DNA of 64,000 bases from Acidobacteriota bacterium (GTDB lineage Bacteria; Acidobacteriota; Holophagae; Thermotomaculales; Thermotomaculaceae). The position numbers and the translations under genes were made by a program. The stretch lies in NCBI GenBank assembly GCA_013152385.1, contig JAADGL010000032.1:23759-87758 (forward strand), given 5' to 3'. The notes below the pieces were generated by a model. That model did not search any database and was not told the DNA's origin. It saw nothing but the letters and a program-made list of their open reading frames with translations. Shown piece after piece: positions 8,729 through 18,311 of this stretch (positions are counted from its first letter, which is position 1; each line of letters opens with the position of its first letter).

Positions 8729-9688
8729 TCAACGGGCTTCCGGCCGATGGATTTTTCCACTTGTTTCCACATATTCCCGCAAGCTTTCCAGAAGGGAATA
8801 TCTGGGGGTGAATCCCAGAGCCCGAAGCCTGGAAATATCCGCAAAGGAACGTTCAATGTCGCCGGTTCGTTTTTCAGAGAAAAGAATCTGTGCTTTATGC
8901 CCGGTAATCTCTTCAAGCCCCTGAATGACGTTGAGGATGGATGTTTCCCTTCCGGTTGCCACGTTGTAAACGTTCCCGGCAGCAGTTTCATGCGTCATGA
9001 CGTAGCGGGTGGCATTGACCACATCTTTAATGTAGACAAAATCCCTTGTCTGCTGGCCGTCACCGTAAATGGTGGCCACCGGCTTTTCCGCCGATAAGAA
9101 TTTGTTGAGAAAAATGGAAACAACACCGCCGTCCATGGAGCAGCCGTTCTGCCTGGGGCCGTAGACGTTAAAATAGCGAAGTGCCACCGCCGGCACACCG
9201 TAGAGACGGTTGTATATCAACATATACTGTTCCGCCGTGTATTTGTCAATTCCATAAGGGGAAATCGGCTTTGTGGGAGAGTCTTCCGACTTGGGCAGTG
9301 CCGGATCGTCCCCGTAAACAGCCGCCGAGCTGGCATAGATCATCCGTTTCAAAGTGGTGCATTCTCTGGCTTTTTCCAGAAGGTACAGAGAAGCTTCACA
9401 GTTTACTTTATGACAGCGGTAGGTATTGGTTACCGATTCATGAACAGAAGCAATGGCAGCAAGATGAAAGATGTGGGAAAAGGCGTATTTCTCAAAGACC
9501 CGGTCAATTAAAGCATGATCCGCCACGTCTCCCGTTATCACGGTCAATCTGTCGTCATCCGGCAAATTGGCCATATTTCCCGAAGAAAAGTCATCCAGCA
9601 CCACAACATTGAAATCATCTCTCAAAAGGCTATCCACGAGATGTGATCCGATAAAACCTGCTCCGCCTGTGACCAGTATATACTTCAT
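8729..9688 (-). CDS. NAD-dependent nucleotide-sugar epimerase/dehydratase (GalE-like)
   Basis: A 319-residue extended short-chain dehydrogenase. NAD is bound by TGGAGFIGSH at residues 7-16; the catalytic Ser is in YASSAAVYG and the YxxxK pair in SPYGIDKY. The RYFNVYGPRQ segment is typical of UDP-glucose/UDP-GlcNAc 4-epimerases. It probably supplies a sugar for surface polysaccharide, like the convergent glycosyltransferase. GGAAGGGG lies before the ATG. The exact sugar cannot be set. Confidence 0.85.
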   Translation of the reverse strand: MKYILVTGGAGFIGSHLVDSLLRDDFNVVVLDDFSSGNMANLPDDDRLTVITGDVADHALIDRVFEKYAFSHIFHLAAIASVHESVTNTYRCHKVNCEASLYLLEKARECTTLKRMIYASSAAVYGDDPALPKSEDSPTKPISPYGIDKYTAEQYMLIYNRLYGVPAVALRYFNVYGPRQNGCSMDGGVVSIFLNKFLSAEKPVATIYGDGQQTRDFVYIKDVVNATRYVMTHETAAGNVYNVATGRETSILNVIQGLEEITGHKAQILFSEKRTGDIERSFADISRLRALGFTPRYSLLESLREYVETSGKIHRPEAR

Positions 9689-9837
9689 TTAGCCCCTTCC
9701 AAAAAAAATGAATACCTGTAAACGAACCGGCATATATGCAGCCCGTCATCCTAACACACATTTTCGTTAAAATATTATCACAAAAGTAAAACAGGGGGGG
9801 ACGGTTTATAAAAAGATATGGATGAATGTGACCGTTC

Positions 9838-10392
9838 TCACGCTTTTGGCCCCGGCAGAACCCCCTCATTTTTCAATTGCCGGAGATAATTTCTTCTCAA
9901 TGTCAGAATAAATTCGTCATAGCGGCCCGACTTGAAGTCGGGAAAGGTCCATCTGAACGGGGTCACCTGTTTTTTGCCGAGGAGCAGAACCAGATCCGCG
10001 CAAATTCCTTCGCCGAGATAAATCTTGTGGCCGAGATACTTTTCCGAAACCAGAACCAGTTTGTAAAGGTCAATATAACCGGGGTCCAGATTCACTTTTC
10101 TTCTGTTTTCTTCGGAAAACCGGTTTTCCAGTGCCAGGCAGGCTTTTTTTATGGACAATATCCCATCCGCCTGCCCTGTTTTCGATACGGATAGAAATAC
10201 GCGAAAGAGGGGGCTGCCCATCTCCGTTTCATAATAATCTGTAAAATCAAAGGGAAAAGCTTCTGACTGCAAATCAATTTCTCCCACTGATTCCCGGACC
10301 GCTGCCGCCGCAGTTTCAAGATCCTCCCGGCTGTGATAAATAACCGACACAAAAAACTTAACCGGGGGGAATTTGCCTTTTCCCAGATACAT
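9838..10392 (-). CDS. DUF4416 family protein
   Basis: A 184-residue cytoplasmic protein. The family landmarks are EAFPFDFTDYYETEMG near residue 43, RRKVNLDPGYIDLYKLVL near 100 and HKIYLGEGICADLVLL near 125, then WTFPDFKS. I recognise these as DUF4416, a family without known function found in several anaerobic lineages. GGAGG lies 5 bases before the ATG. It is divergent from alaS and about 150 bases from the epimerase. Confidence 0.8.
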   Translation of the reverse strand: MYLGKGKFPPVKFFVSVIYHSREDLETAAAAVRESVGEIDLQSEAFPFDFTDYYETEMGSPLFRVFLSVSKTGQADGILSIKKACLALENRFSEENRRKVNLDPGYIDLYKLVLVSEKYLGHKIYLGEGICADLVLLLGKKQVTPFRWTFPDFKSGRYDEFILTLRRNYLRQLKNEGVLPGPKA

Positions 10393-10532
10393 GTTTACCT
10401 CCGGTTTTCATTTTACTCTATTTTCCCCTCTGCGCAGCAATTTACATGCTCCCCAACAGCACCGGAGTTCAATTTGAGAGCGGGGTTTGCTATCATAGAT
10501 ACCGGATTCGGACAGAAGGACGGGAGATACAG

Positions 10533-13148
10533 ATGGAAGGAAAGAAGCTGAGACAGTTGTTTCTGGATTATTTCAGAGAAAAGGAACACCGGGTGGTGAA
10601 AAGCTCATCGCTGGTGCCGGCGCATGATCCGACCCTGCTGTTTACCAATGCGGGGATGAACCAGTTTAAGGAAGTGTTTCTCGGAGCGGAGAAACGGAAT
10701 TACAGCCGGGCCGCCTCGGCACAGAAATGTGTCCGGGCCGGGGGTAAGCATAACGATCTGGATAATGTCGGGAAAACCGCCCGCCATCATACTTTTTTTG
10801 AGATGCTGGGAAATTTTTCATTCGGGGACTACTTCAAGGAAGAAGCAATCGGATATGCCTGGGAATTTATAACAGAGGTGCTGAAAATAGACAAAAATCG
10901 CCTCTATGTGTCTGTTTTTCGGGATGATGACGAGGCGTTTGACATCTGGAACAAAAAAATGTCCATTCCTACCGACCGTATTTTCCGGTTCGGTGAAAAA
11001 GATAATTTCTGGCAGATGGGAGATGTGGGGCCGTGCGGCCCGTGTTCCGAGATTTTTTACGATCACGGAGAAAAATACGGCTGCGGAAAACCCGGCTGCA
11101 CAGTGGGCTGCGAATGTGACCGGTATGTGGAAATCTGGAATCTGGTGTTCATGCAGTTTAACCGGGACAGCGATGGAAACCTTACGCCGCTGCCCCGCCC
11201 CTCCATTGATACCGGAATGGGATTGGAGCGCCTTGCAGCGGTCATGCAGGGGGTCAACAACAATTACGATACCGACCTGTTCCAGAATATTATCTGTGAT
11301 ATCGAAAAGAAATCCGGGCACAAATACGGAACCGACCCGGAAACAGACACTGCCATGCGGGTGTTGGCAGACCATATGCGTTCCACTGTTTTTCTCATTG
11401 CGGACGGAGTGGTGCCTTCCAATGAAGGGAGGGGGTACGTTCTCCGGCGGATTATGCGCAGAGCCATCCGCTACGGCAAAAAACTGGATTTGCCTGTGCC
11501 GTCTCTTGCCCGTTTTGTGAATACGGTTGTGGAAGAAATGGGCGGTGCCTATCCGGAACTTATTGAGAATCAAAAAACCGTGGAAAAGCTGGTCCAAATT
11601 GAAGAAGAACAGTTTGACAGTACTTTGGAAGCCGGCCTCAAAATGCTGAACCGGATGATTGAGAAATCCGGGGGCAAACTGGATGCAAAGGACGCATTTC
11701 GGCTCTATGACACGTTTGGGTTTCCCATTGACCTTGTGGAGGACGTTTGTCTGGAAAAGCAGGTTAAAGTGGACCGGAGCGGCTTTGAAAAACAGCTGGA
11801 ACAGCAGCGGAAAGAAGCAAAAGCCCGCTCCAGAACCCGGATGACGGAAAATCCTGCGGAAACATACCGTTTTCTCCATGATTTCCCGGAAACCGAATTC
11901 ACCGGCTATGAAAACCGGACGGAACAGGCGAAGGTACTGGCAATTATCCGGGATAAAAAACCGGTGACACAGCTTTCTGCCGGTGAAACCGCTGAAGTCC
12001 TTGTGGACAGAACCCCGTTTTATGTGGAATCCGGCGGACAGGTAAATGATACCGGCACATTGGAGAACAAAGGGGCAAAGGCGGTGGTGAAGAATCTGCT
12101 CATGCCCATCAGCGGCCGCCGTCTCCACGTGGTTTTTCTTGCCGAAGGAACCCTGCGGACAGGAGAAAACGTTGTGCTGACGCTGGACAGTGAACGGCGG
12201 AACGCCATTGCCCGGAACCACACCGCAACCCATCTTCTCCACGCCGCTTTGCGCTCGGTTCTGGGTGACCATGTAAAACAGGCCGGCTCCCTGGTGGAAC
12301 CGGACAAACTCCGTTTCGATTTCAGCCATTTCAAAAAACTCAGTGAACAGGAACTTGCGGAAATCGAACAGATTGTAAACCGGAAACTTATGGAAAACCT
12401 TCCGGTTCAGACAGAGGTTCAGGGAATTGAAGAAGCCCGCGCCAAAGGTGCCATGGCCCTTTTCGGCGAGAAGTACGGTGACCGGGTCCGGGTGGTACAG
12501 ATTCCCGGATTCTCTGTTGAACTCTGCGGCGGCACCCACGTGAACCGGACAGGAGACATCGGCAGTTTTGCCATCGTTTCCGAACACTCCGCAGCCTCCG
12601 GCATCCGCCGGATTGAGGCCCGGACAGGATTCGGGGCATTGAGTTATTTCAACAGTTTCAGGGAAGAACACCGTGAACTGAAACAGGTGCTGAAAACCGG
12701 AGAAGACGATTTGCCCCGGTTTGTGGCCAGAAAACTGGATGAAATCCGTCAACTCCGGCAGGAACTGGAACATGCCCGGATTTCCGGCGGCGATACGGAA
12801 TCAACCGAAATCAGCCTGACGGATGAAATCACGCTGCTGCTCCAGGAAGTTCCCGGCCTCGCACCGGGACTGATGCGGGAAAAAGCGGACAATCTGAAAC
12901 AGAACCGTTCCATGACCATTGTTTTTCTGCTTACGGTTACAGAGGACGGATGCAATTATCTTCTGTCTGCAACAAAAGACCTGAACCGGCGTTTCCACAG
13001 CGGGAATGCGCTCCGGGCAGTGGCGCCGATTCTTAACGGCCGGGGAGGGGGAAACCCGACAATGGCCCAGGGCGGCGGAAAATGGACCGGTAAATTGACT
13101 GACATTAGCGACAGGATTGTTGAGATTTTGAAAAACGAGGTTTCATGA
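10533..13148 (+). CDS. alaS: Alanyl-tRNA synthetase
   Basis: An 871-residue class II synthetase. The catalytic part starts LRQLFLDYF and SSLVPAHDPTLLFTNAGMN, with motif 2 in HHTFFEMLGNFSFGDYFK. The editing domain has the zinc/active-site HTATHLLHA and CGGTHV. The C-terminal DHHA1/C-Ala domain has GRGGGNPTMAQGGG. It charges tRNA-Ala and removes mischarged Ser or Gly. ATG at 10533 has GGGAG 6 bases upstream; a 29-codon upstream extension does not resemble the family. Coupled to the lytic transglycosylase by ATGA. Confidence 0.96.
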   Translation: MEGKKLRQLFLDYFREKEHRVVKSSSLVPAHDPTLLFTNAGMNQFKEVFLGAEKRNYSRAASAQKCVRAGGKHNDLDNVGKTARHHTFFEMLGNFSFGDYFKEEAIGYAWEFITEVLKIDKNRLYVSVFRDDDEAFDIWNKKMSIPTDRIFRFGEKDNFWQMGDVGPCGPCSEIFYDHGEKYGCGKPGCTVGCECDRYVEIWNLVFMQFNRDSDGNLTPLPRPSIDTGMGLERLAAVMQGVNNNYDTDLFQNIICDIEKKSGHKYGTDPETDTAMRVLADHMRSTVFLIADGVVPSNEGRGYVLRRIMRRAIRYGKKLDLPVPSLARFVNTVVEEMGGAYPELIENQKTVEKLVQIEEEQFDSTLEAGLKMLNRMIEKSGGKLDAKDAFRLYDTFGFPIDLVEDVCLEKQVKVDRSGFEKQLEQQRKEAKARSRTRMTENPAETYRFLHDFPETEFTGYENRTEQAKVLAIIRDKKPVTQLSAGETAEVLVDRTPFYVESGGQVNDTGTLENKGAKAVVKNLLMPISGRRLHVVFLAEGTLRTGENVVLTLDSERRNAIARNHTATHLLHAALRSVLGDHVKQAGSLVEPDKLRFDFSHFKKLSEQELAEIEQIVNRKLMENLPVQTEVQGIEEARAKGAMALFGEKYGDRVRVVQIPGFSVELCGGTHVNRTGDIGSFAIVSEHSAASGIRRIEARTGFGALSYFNSFREEHRELKQVLKTGEDDLPRFVARKLDEIRQLRQELEHARISGGDTESTEISLTDEITLLLQEVPGLAPGLMREKADNLKQNRSMTIVFLLTVTEDGCNYLLSATKDLNRRFHSGNALRAVAPILNGRGGGNPTMAQGGGKWTGKLTDISDRIVEILKNEVS

Positions 13149-13867
13149 TTCGAGTTTTACTGCTTCTCGGGCTTATTATCGGATTGAGTTTCCCCTGCAG
13201 AGGTGAGATTTACAGTTACCGTGACCAAAACGGGCACCTTGTATTGACGGATGCCCCTCAGAACGGACGGCGGGTTCACCGGAAACGCCATCAGCCCCGA
13301 ACTTCAAACAAAAACACCAGGAAAGACCGGAATACGCATTCCCTCATGTCCAGAAACCATGAAATTAACCGGCTGGTGGAGAAATATGCGGTGCTCTACG
13401 ACCTGGACGAACGTTTGCTCTACGCTGTCATTCGGGCTGAATCCGACTATGACCAAAATGCCGTATCCCGGAAGGGTGCCATGGGGCTGATGCAGCTGAT
13501 GCCGAAAACCGGAAAGCAATACGGGGTTCGGAATTTTTTTGATCCGGAAGAAAACATCCGGGCAGGTGCGAAGCATCTCCGGGCATTGCTGGACCGGTAT
13601 TTCGGGGATACGAAAATGGCTCTCGCCGCTTACAATGCCGGGGTAACCGCAGTGGACCGCTATAACGGGGTTCCGCCGTTTAAGGAAACCCGAAAATATG
13701 TTTCGAAAATACTTGCCATGGTTAACGGGGAAGACAACAGTGGAAAAACCGTTTCCGCGACATCCGAAAGGAGTACAATTTACCGTTATACCGACGCAAA
13801 AGGCCGAATCTGCCTGACCAATATTTATCCGGAAAATGTTTCCGGCGTACAGGTGGTTCATCAGTGA
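13145..13867 (+). CDS. Lytic transglycosylase (SLT domain) flanked by two DUF4124-like segments
   Basis: A 240-residue exported protein with a signal peptide (about residues 1-20). A DUF4124-like segment follows (IYSYRDQNGHLVLTDAP, 22-38), then a basic linker. The Slt domain lies at about 75-195 with catalytic Glu in VIRAESDYD, then GAMGLMQLMPKTG and ALAAYNAGVTAVDRYNG. A second DUF4124-like segment (IYRYTDAKGRICLTNIYP) closes the protein. It should cleave peptidoglycan with 1,6-anhydro-MurNAc formation in the periplasm. Translationally coupled to alaS and the MBL gene. The repeat on both sides of the catalytic domain is unusual to me. Confidence 0.85.
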   Translation: MIRVLLLLGLIIGLSFPCRGEIYSYRDQNGHLVLTDAPQNGRRVHRKRHQPRTSNKNTRKDRNTHSLMSRNHEINRLVEKYAVLYDLDERLLYAVIRAESDYDQNAVSRKGAMGLMQLMPKTGKQYGVRNFFDPEENIRAGAKHLRALLDRYFGDTKMALAAYNAGVTAVDRYNGVPPFKETRKYVSKILAMVNGEDNSGKTVSATSERSTIYRYTDAKGRICLTNIYPENVSGVQVVHQ

Positions 13868-14643
13868 ACCCCGCACCCGAACCTATCCCCTCCGGCCCTT
13901 TCCGGCTGGACGGAGGTGCCATGTTCGGCGTAGTACCCAAAAGTTTATGGGAAAAACTCTACACGGTGGAGAAAGATAACCGGATTGTTCTCGGGTTGAA
14001 TCCGGTTTTAATTCGGGGGGAAAACCGGATTATTCTGGTGGATGCCGGCACCCCTGAATCCGGAAAAAACCTGCTGAACAGACTTGCGAAAAAGGGGATT
14101 TCACCCGCTGAGGTCAGTGACCTGGTGTTTACCCATCTCCACTATGACCACTGCGGAGGCGCGTTTTCGCTTTCCGGGGATGGAAATATAATTCCCCTCT
14201 TTCCCAATGCCCGTGTTCATGTGACCCGGCAGGAATTGGAAGATGCCTTGAATCCCGATGAACGGACCCGCCACTTTTACCGTACGGAAATCGCATCCTA
14301 TATTTCCCGTACCGGACGGGCGGTTTTAATCGAACACCCAACATTCATAGAAGAAGACGTGGAACTGGTTCCCGCGCCGGGGCACACACTGGGGCATCTT
14401 GCCGTCTGGGTGTACCGGGACCGTCAATACCTGATTCCCGGTGACCTGATTCCCACCCGTCACCATCTGAATGTCCACTACATGACCGGTTTTGATGAAA
14501 ATACCCGGCAAAACATTCAAACGAAAAAAAAATTACTGGCAAAAGCCGCAACCCGCCCCACCGTCATTTTCTTTTATCATGGCACAAGCTGTATCTCCGG
14601 TACAGTATACCCGGACGGAAAGCATTTCAGAATCAGAAAATAA
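13864..14643 (+). CDS. MBL-fold metallo-hydrolase (lactonase/YtnP-like)
   Basis: A 259-residue metallo-beta-lactamase-fold enzyme. Metal ligands are seen in THLHYDHCGG (near 95), PAPGHTLGH (near 168) and LIPGDLIP, with a final His in the FYHG segment. Such hydrolases act on esters, lactones or thioesters; the substrate is unknown. The GTG at 13864 overlaps the previous stop. An ATG at 13921 has a better GGAGG, but it would remove the LDGGAMFGVVPK segment that relatives keep, so the GTG is preferred. Confidence 0.75.
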   Translation: MNPAPEPIPSGPFRLDGGAMFGVVPKSLWEKLYTVEKDNRIVLGLNPVLIRGENRIILVDAGTPESGKNLLNRLAKKGISPAEVSDLVFTHLHYDHCGGAFSLSGDGNIIPLFPNARVHVTRQELEDALNPDERTRHFYRTEIASYISRTGRAVLIEHPTFIEEDVELVPAPGHTLGHLAVWVYRDRQYLIPGDLIPTRHHLNVHYMTGFDENTRQNIQTKKKLLAKAATRPTVIFFYHGTSCISGTVYPDGKHFRIRK

Positions 14644-14650
14644 CAAAAAC

Positions 14651-15718
14651 CTATTTATTAGGTATGACTTGAATGCTATTTATCACATCATCAAATACAG
14701 GCCTGTACCGTTCAAACTCCATCACCGGTGCTTCAAAAATAAAATCGTATATGCTGAATCCCCGAATAATACTCAGGTGATATTCCTGAATATAACTTTT
14801 GTCATCCGCCTGATAACTTCTTTCCCAGTAAATCGCTTTGAGTCCGGAAATTTTTCGGGAAGAAATAGTATAAATCTGTCCGTTTCGCTTTTTCATGGAG
14901 CTGTTCATTGCCTGATACCAGTTATAAAGAAGCGAAGCCTCCGTCGCATGGTTCCCGATCTTCCAGAATTTTCTCAGGTCACTGAACAGGTTGATCGTTA
15001 TCCCGACACGGAAAATATCTTTTGCCTTTTGGATTTTTTCCCTCGAAATGAATGTCTGATCTGCGTCTTTCGAATGTTCCCGTCTTACAAACCATGTGGA
15101 GGGAACTTTCAGCTGTATCTGGCCGGAAGCGCATGAAACACGCTTCCACGGGCCCGGAGCCGGAAGGTTGCTGTACTGAAATGAATGGATAATTTTTTGC
15201 AGGAGAGGGAGGAATTCTTTCTTGTTTTTCTCATCAGCCTGACCGCTGAGCTCAACAAAGGTCCCTTTATGTGTGCCGATAAAAGAAATCATGGATGTGT
15301 TCCCGGCAGTGATTTTAGTTTTGATGTACAGGCTACCGTTAATTTTAACGTTGCCTGTGATCTTATAGTTGTACGGCATGCCTTTCTGTTTATGCATTTT
15401 CTGCAGATAATTGAAATACCGAACCGCCAGGTCTTTTAACGACAGTTTTGAATCGGCACTGCTCATGCGGACCATTTTTATCAGAACCATCGCTTTGGGG
15501 TTGTAGCGGGTTGCCATCTTTTCCGGTGACATTTTCTCCACTGAAAAGACAAATACTCTTTGCCCGGAAAAGGGAATGTAGAGCGTGTGCCAGTCAGTGG
15601 GAACCGTTATGGTAAAGATTTTACCGGGATCCTGATATTCAGATATTTGAATGGGTTGTGCGGCAATAAGCTGTACTGAAACAATAAAAAGCAGAATCCC
15701 CGGAAGAAATTTTCGCAT
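14651..15718 (-). CDS. Exported protein of unknown function with two similar halves
   Basis: A 355-residue protein with a signal peptide (about 1-20) and no membrane span after it. Two halves each look like a PsbP/DUF1795-type fold: one from about residue 30 (FTITVPTDWHTLY) ending at an IIHSFQ helix, the other from about 200 (IQLKVPSTWFVR) ending at VINSIQVIP. The strand-VP-x-x-W start and helix end in each half suggest an internal duplication. Not identified by name. It converges with alaS operon genes and lies next to the cytochrome locus without shared transcription. Confidence is for it being a real gene. Confidence 0.75.
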   Translation of the reverse strand: MRKFLPGILLFIVSVQLIAAQPIQISEYQDPGKIFTITVPTDWHTLYIPFSGQRVFVFSVEKMSPEKMATRYNPKAMVLIKMVRMSSADSKLSLKDLAVRYFNYLQKMHKQKGMPYNYKITGNVKINGSLYIKTKITAGNTSMISFIGTHKGTFVELSGQADEKNKKEFLPLLQKIIHSFQYSNLPAPGPWKRVSCASGQIQLKVPSTWFVRREHSKDADQTFISREKIQKAKDIFRVGITINLFSDLRKFWKIGNHATEASLLYNWYQAMNSSMKKRNGQIYTISSRKISGLKAIYWERSYQADDKSYIQEYHLSIIRGFSIYDFIFEAPVMEFERYRPVFDDVINSIQVIPNK

Positions 15719-15790
15719 TTAACTCTCCTTATTCCTAATTGAAACGATTGTACTCCGATTGTTTTTGTTTTTCCATAGTTGCCGACCCGA

Positions 15791-15820
15791 TCAAAAAAAA
15801 GGCCGCCTTTTCAGGCGGCC
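15791..15820 (-). terminator. Rho-independent terminator of the 11-heme cytochrome gene
   Basis: Minus strand: GGCCGCCT / AGGCGGCC, 8 perfect bp (15820-15813 with 15808-15801) with a 4-base loop, followed by eight T. Ends the minus-strand fused cytochrome transcript. Confidence 0.9.
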
Positions 15821-15850
15821 TTCTGTTCAGCAGATCAACCGGGGGTCGGG

Positions 15851-17731
15851 TCAGTCGATTTTGCCTTTTTCTTTCAATTCTTCGTACCAGTCAGGACGAT
15901 GCTCTTTAATTTCTTCAATCGGCATTTTACCATCCACAACCGTCAGATCCAGCGGATAAACGTCCGGATTCAGAATGACAAAGAAGAAATGCCAGAAGAA
16001 GATTGCCATCGTTGCCAGAATCGCTTCATAGAAATGGACGGTTTCCGCAACCTTAATTGACCACGCAGGCAGGAAACGAAGTGCCTCTGTGGGAAACCAG
16101 AGAATCAGGCCTGTCAATGCCATAACCAGTGTTCCCCAGAGCAAAGCGAGGTATTCCATTTTTTCAGCATAGGTTGTTTTTCCATAGTTCGGCCTTTTTT
16201 CCGTACGGAGAAACAGATATTTCATATTGTCTTTGAAGTCCCGGATGTCTTTAAGGCGAGGCAACATGGAAAGAAAAACACCACGGTCCGAATGGCCTGT
16301 TGCGATACGGAAAAAGTGAACTCCGAAAATGAGTATCATCGTCACCCCGGCGATACGGTGAATCAATGCCCGGGTTCCTTCGGAGAGCCAGACAGTCAGC
16401 ATATGGAGAACGGGGACATCACTGAAACGGAGAGAAAATCCGGTTGCCACCAGCGTGAAAAAGGCCAGAAAGTTTACTCCGTGGAGAATCATTTGCCCTT
16501 TGGTTAAACGCGGAAACAGTTTCTCTTTATTCCGTTCCCTGTACCTGCGGATGATGCTGGAAATGTAAATCAGCATATTGTGCAGGAACATTCCGCCAAT
16601 TACCATCAGAATCAGCCAGATGTAGCTGATACGGACATAGTAATTGATGATATTGCCGCTTTTCAGGCTGGATTTATGGTCGTAGCTGAGTGCAAATTTC
16701 TCCGTTGCCCCCTTGTGGCACTGGCTGCAGGTATGCGCCACGTGAGCTGGATTTACGGATGAATTCGGGTTGCTGGGTTTCAGGATATCGTGAGTGGTGT
16801 GGCAATCAATACAAGTTGCCGCCTTGCTGCCCTTTCTCTCATTTGCCATGGAATGGTAACTGTCATGGTAGCTGGATCCAATGGAATCCACCAGGCTGTA
16901 CCGCTGGATCAGCCGCTGGTCTTCATGGCAGGAGAGACAGATTTTTTCAGAGAGGCGCCGTTTGTTGGTCAGCGCTTCCGGACTGTCTACGGAAAGAATC
17001 AGATGTGAGTTGTGGCAATCCACACAGGACGGGGACTCGTCCCAACCCTGTTGAACCGCTTTGCCATGAATTGAGCGGTCATATTCTTTCGCAATTTTCT
17101 TGTGGCACTGTCCACAGGTATGACTGATATTGAGTTTGTAGATGGTGGACTTCGGATTCGTTTTGCTCAGGATATCATGACTTCCGTGGCAGTCTGCGCA
17201 AGTGGCGGCACTTGACCCGTCTTTGTTTTTCTTCAGGTAATGGGCACTTTGATGATATTGCTTAATGATATCACGGGTCGGAGGGAGTTTTTTGACCAAA
17301 TCAAGATCCGAAAATGAATTCCCCTTTTTGGTACCCGAAGGGCCGGCGTGGCATTTTCCGCACATGGCCGTAATACGCTTTGCGTTTCCCTCTATGGGCT
17401 TGTCCGGATCCAAAGTGTGAATGTCTCCATGACAGTCGGTGCAGGACAGATCTTTGTGGACACTATGCTGTTTACTTTCCACCTGATCTTCGTGGCAGTC
17501 GGTACAGGACGGTTTCTTCAGATTGTCCGGGTGGTTATCCATATCTTTATCGGCACCGACATGGCAGTCGGTACAAGATAAATCCCCGTGGACAGACTTC
17601 TGAAAAACAGAAATGTTGATAGCCGGTTCCCCGTCTTCCCCGTGGCACTCGGTACAATCAACCCCCGCACGCACCGAAAGGGCAAATGTTGCGCACAGGA
17701 AAACGGCAGCCAACCCCAGAAATTTCTTCAT
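15851..17731 (-). CDS. 11-heme cytochrome c fused to cytochrome b (CbcL-like menaquinol oxidase)
   Basis: A 626-residue protein. A signal peptide (1-22) is followed by 11 CXXCH sites up to about residue 345: CTECH, three CTDCH, CGKCH, CADCH, CGQCH, CVDCH, CLSCH, CIDCH, CSQCH. A first membrane span follows (YIWLILMVIGGMFLHNM), then a cytochrome b561-like domain with His-bearing spans (ILHGVNFLAF, LIHRIAGV, FYEAIL...FFWHF). The same architecture, several c hemes plus a diheme b membrane part, is known in Geobacter CbcL. I infer quinol oxidation by the b part and electron delivery through the periplasmic hemes. Single-gene transcript with its own terminator, divergent from a related four-gene operon. 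Partner acceptor not visible. Confidence 0.85.
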   Translation of the reverse strand: MKKFLGLAAVFLCATFALSVRAGVDCTECHGEDGEPAINISVFQKSVHGDLSCTDCHVGADKDMDNHPDNLKKPSCTDCHEDQVESKQHSVHKDLSCTDCHGDIHTLDPDKPIEGNAKRITAMCGKCHAGPSGTKKGNSFSDLDLVKKLPPTRDIIKQYHQSAHYLKKNKDGSSAATCADCHGSHDILSKTNPKSTIYKLNISHTCGQCHKKIAKEYDRSIHGKAVQQGWDESPSCVDCHNSHLILSVDSPEALTNKRRLSEKICLSCHEDQRLIQRYSLVDSIGSSYHDSYHSMANERKGSKAATCIDCHTTHDILKPSNPNSSVNPAHVAHTCSQCHKGATEKFALSYDHKSSLKSGNIINYYVRISYIWLILMVIGGMFLHNMLIYISSIIRRYRERNKEKLFPRLTKGQMILHGVNFLAFFTLVATGFSLRFSDVPVLHMLTVWLSEGTRALIHRIAGVTMILIFGVHFFRIATGHSDRGVFLSMLPRLKDIRDFKDNMKYLFLRTEKRPNYGKTTYAEKMEYLALLWGTLVMALTGLILWFPTEALRFLPAWSIKVAETVHFYEAILATMAIFFWHFFFVILNPDVYPLDLTVVDGKMPIEEIKEHRPDWYEELKEKGKID

Positions 17732-18143
17732 GTCGTTCTCCGGTTATTATTATTTTTTCTTTATTTTAACGATGATTACCACAACATCCCGACCAACGCA
17801 CCCGCACAGATAAAAGACTTATACCACAGTTTACCAGATGCTTCCATACGATTCTGCCTGAAAGTGAAGAGAAATGCAACAACTGTGGCAGATTTTAACA
17901 ATATTAGTGTTTGCGCATGTTTTAATATTTGGTATAGTGAAGGGCAAGAAAAGCCGCCGGGGTTTCCGGCACAATCCTGAAAAAGGGGGAAATGGGAGCA
18001 CAGTGCCGAAACAATCCAAATGAAACTCAATTGCAACTGTTCCGGCCCGGTTAACATTCCCTGGAAATTTTGGATTTTTGACAACAGTACAGCAAACAGC
18101 CGGCAAAGAAACATTTCGGCAGCTGTACGAATGGAGGGATGGC

Positions 18144-18152
18144 TGGTATAAT
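18144..18152 (+). promoter_or_regulatory. Extended -10 promoter of the four-gene cytochrome operon
   Basis: TGGTATAAT is a perfect extended -10 (TGnTATAAT). No good -35 is seen, which such promoters tolerate. The start would be near 18159, giving a leader of about 225 bases. Confidence 0.6.
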
Positions 18153-18194
18153 TCAATATATTATCAGGAATCATCCGAATCAAACCTGCGGCGG

Positions 18195-18311
18195 CCGGGT
18201 GAAATCATGTATTGATTTCAGGGGGAAAGGATGGTTCCGAACCCCGTTTATCCGGAGGCTTTCCCGCAGTGCCGGGGCCTGAGAATGGGGCTGAGGCAGG
18301 AAGTCACCCGG
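18195..18311 (+). promoter_or_regulatory. Long folded leader element before the cytochrome operon
   Basis: CCGGGTGA (18195-18202) pairs exactly with TCACCCGG (18304-18311), enclosing about 100 bases. Inside are the stems AAATCA/TGATTT, GGGG/CCCC, and AGGC/GCCT. A further CGGG(A6)CCCG hairpin lies downstream at about 18341-18354. A closed multi-branch fold in a long leader suggests a cis-acting RNA. I could not match it to any riboswitch class I know. Confidence 0.4.

Noticed and set aside
10818..12773. 651-codon open frame antisense to alaS
   Set aside because: It is the complementary shadow of a clear AlaRS gene; no ribosome site, no recognisable fold, rich in His, Phe and Gly as antisense frames are here.
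17991..18053. 20-codon frame in the cytochrome control region as a real gene
   Set aside because: Short, no family, and only a GGGGG upstream; listed only as a possible leader peptide within the intergenic entry.
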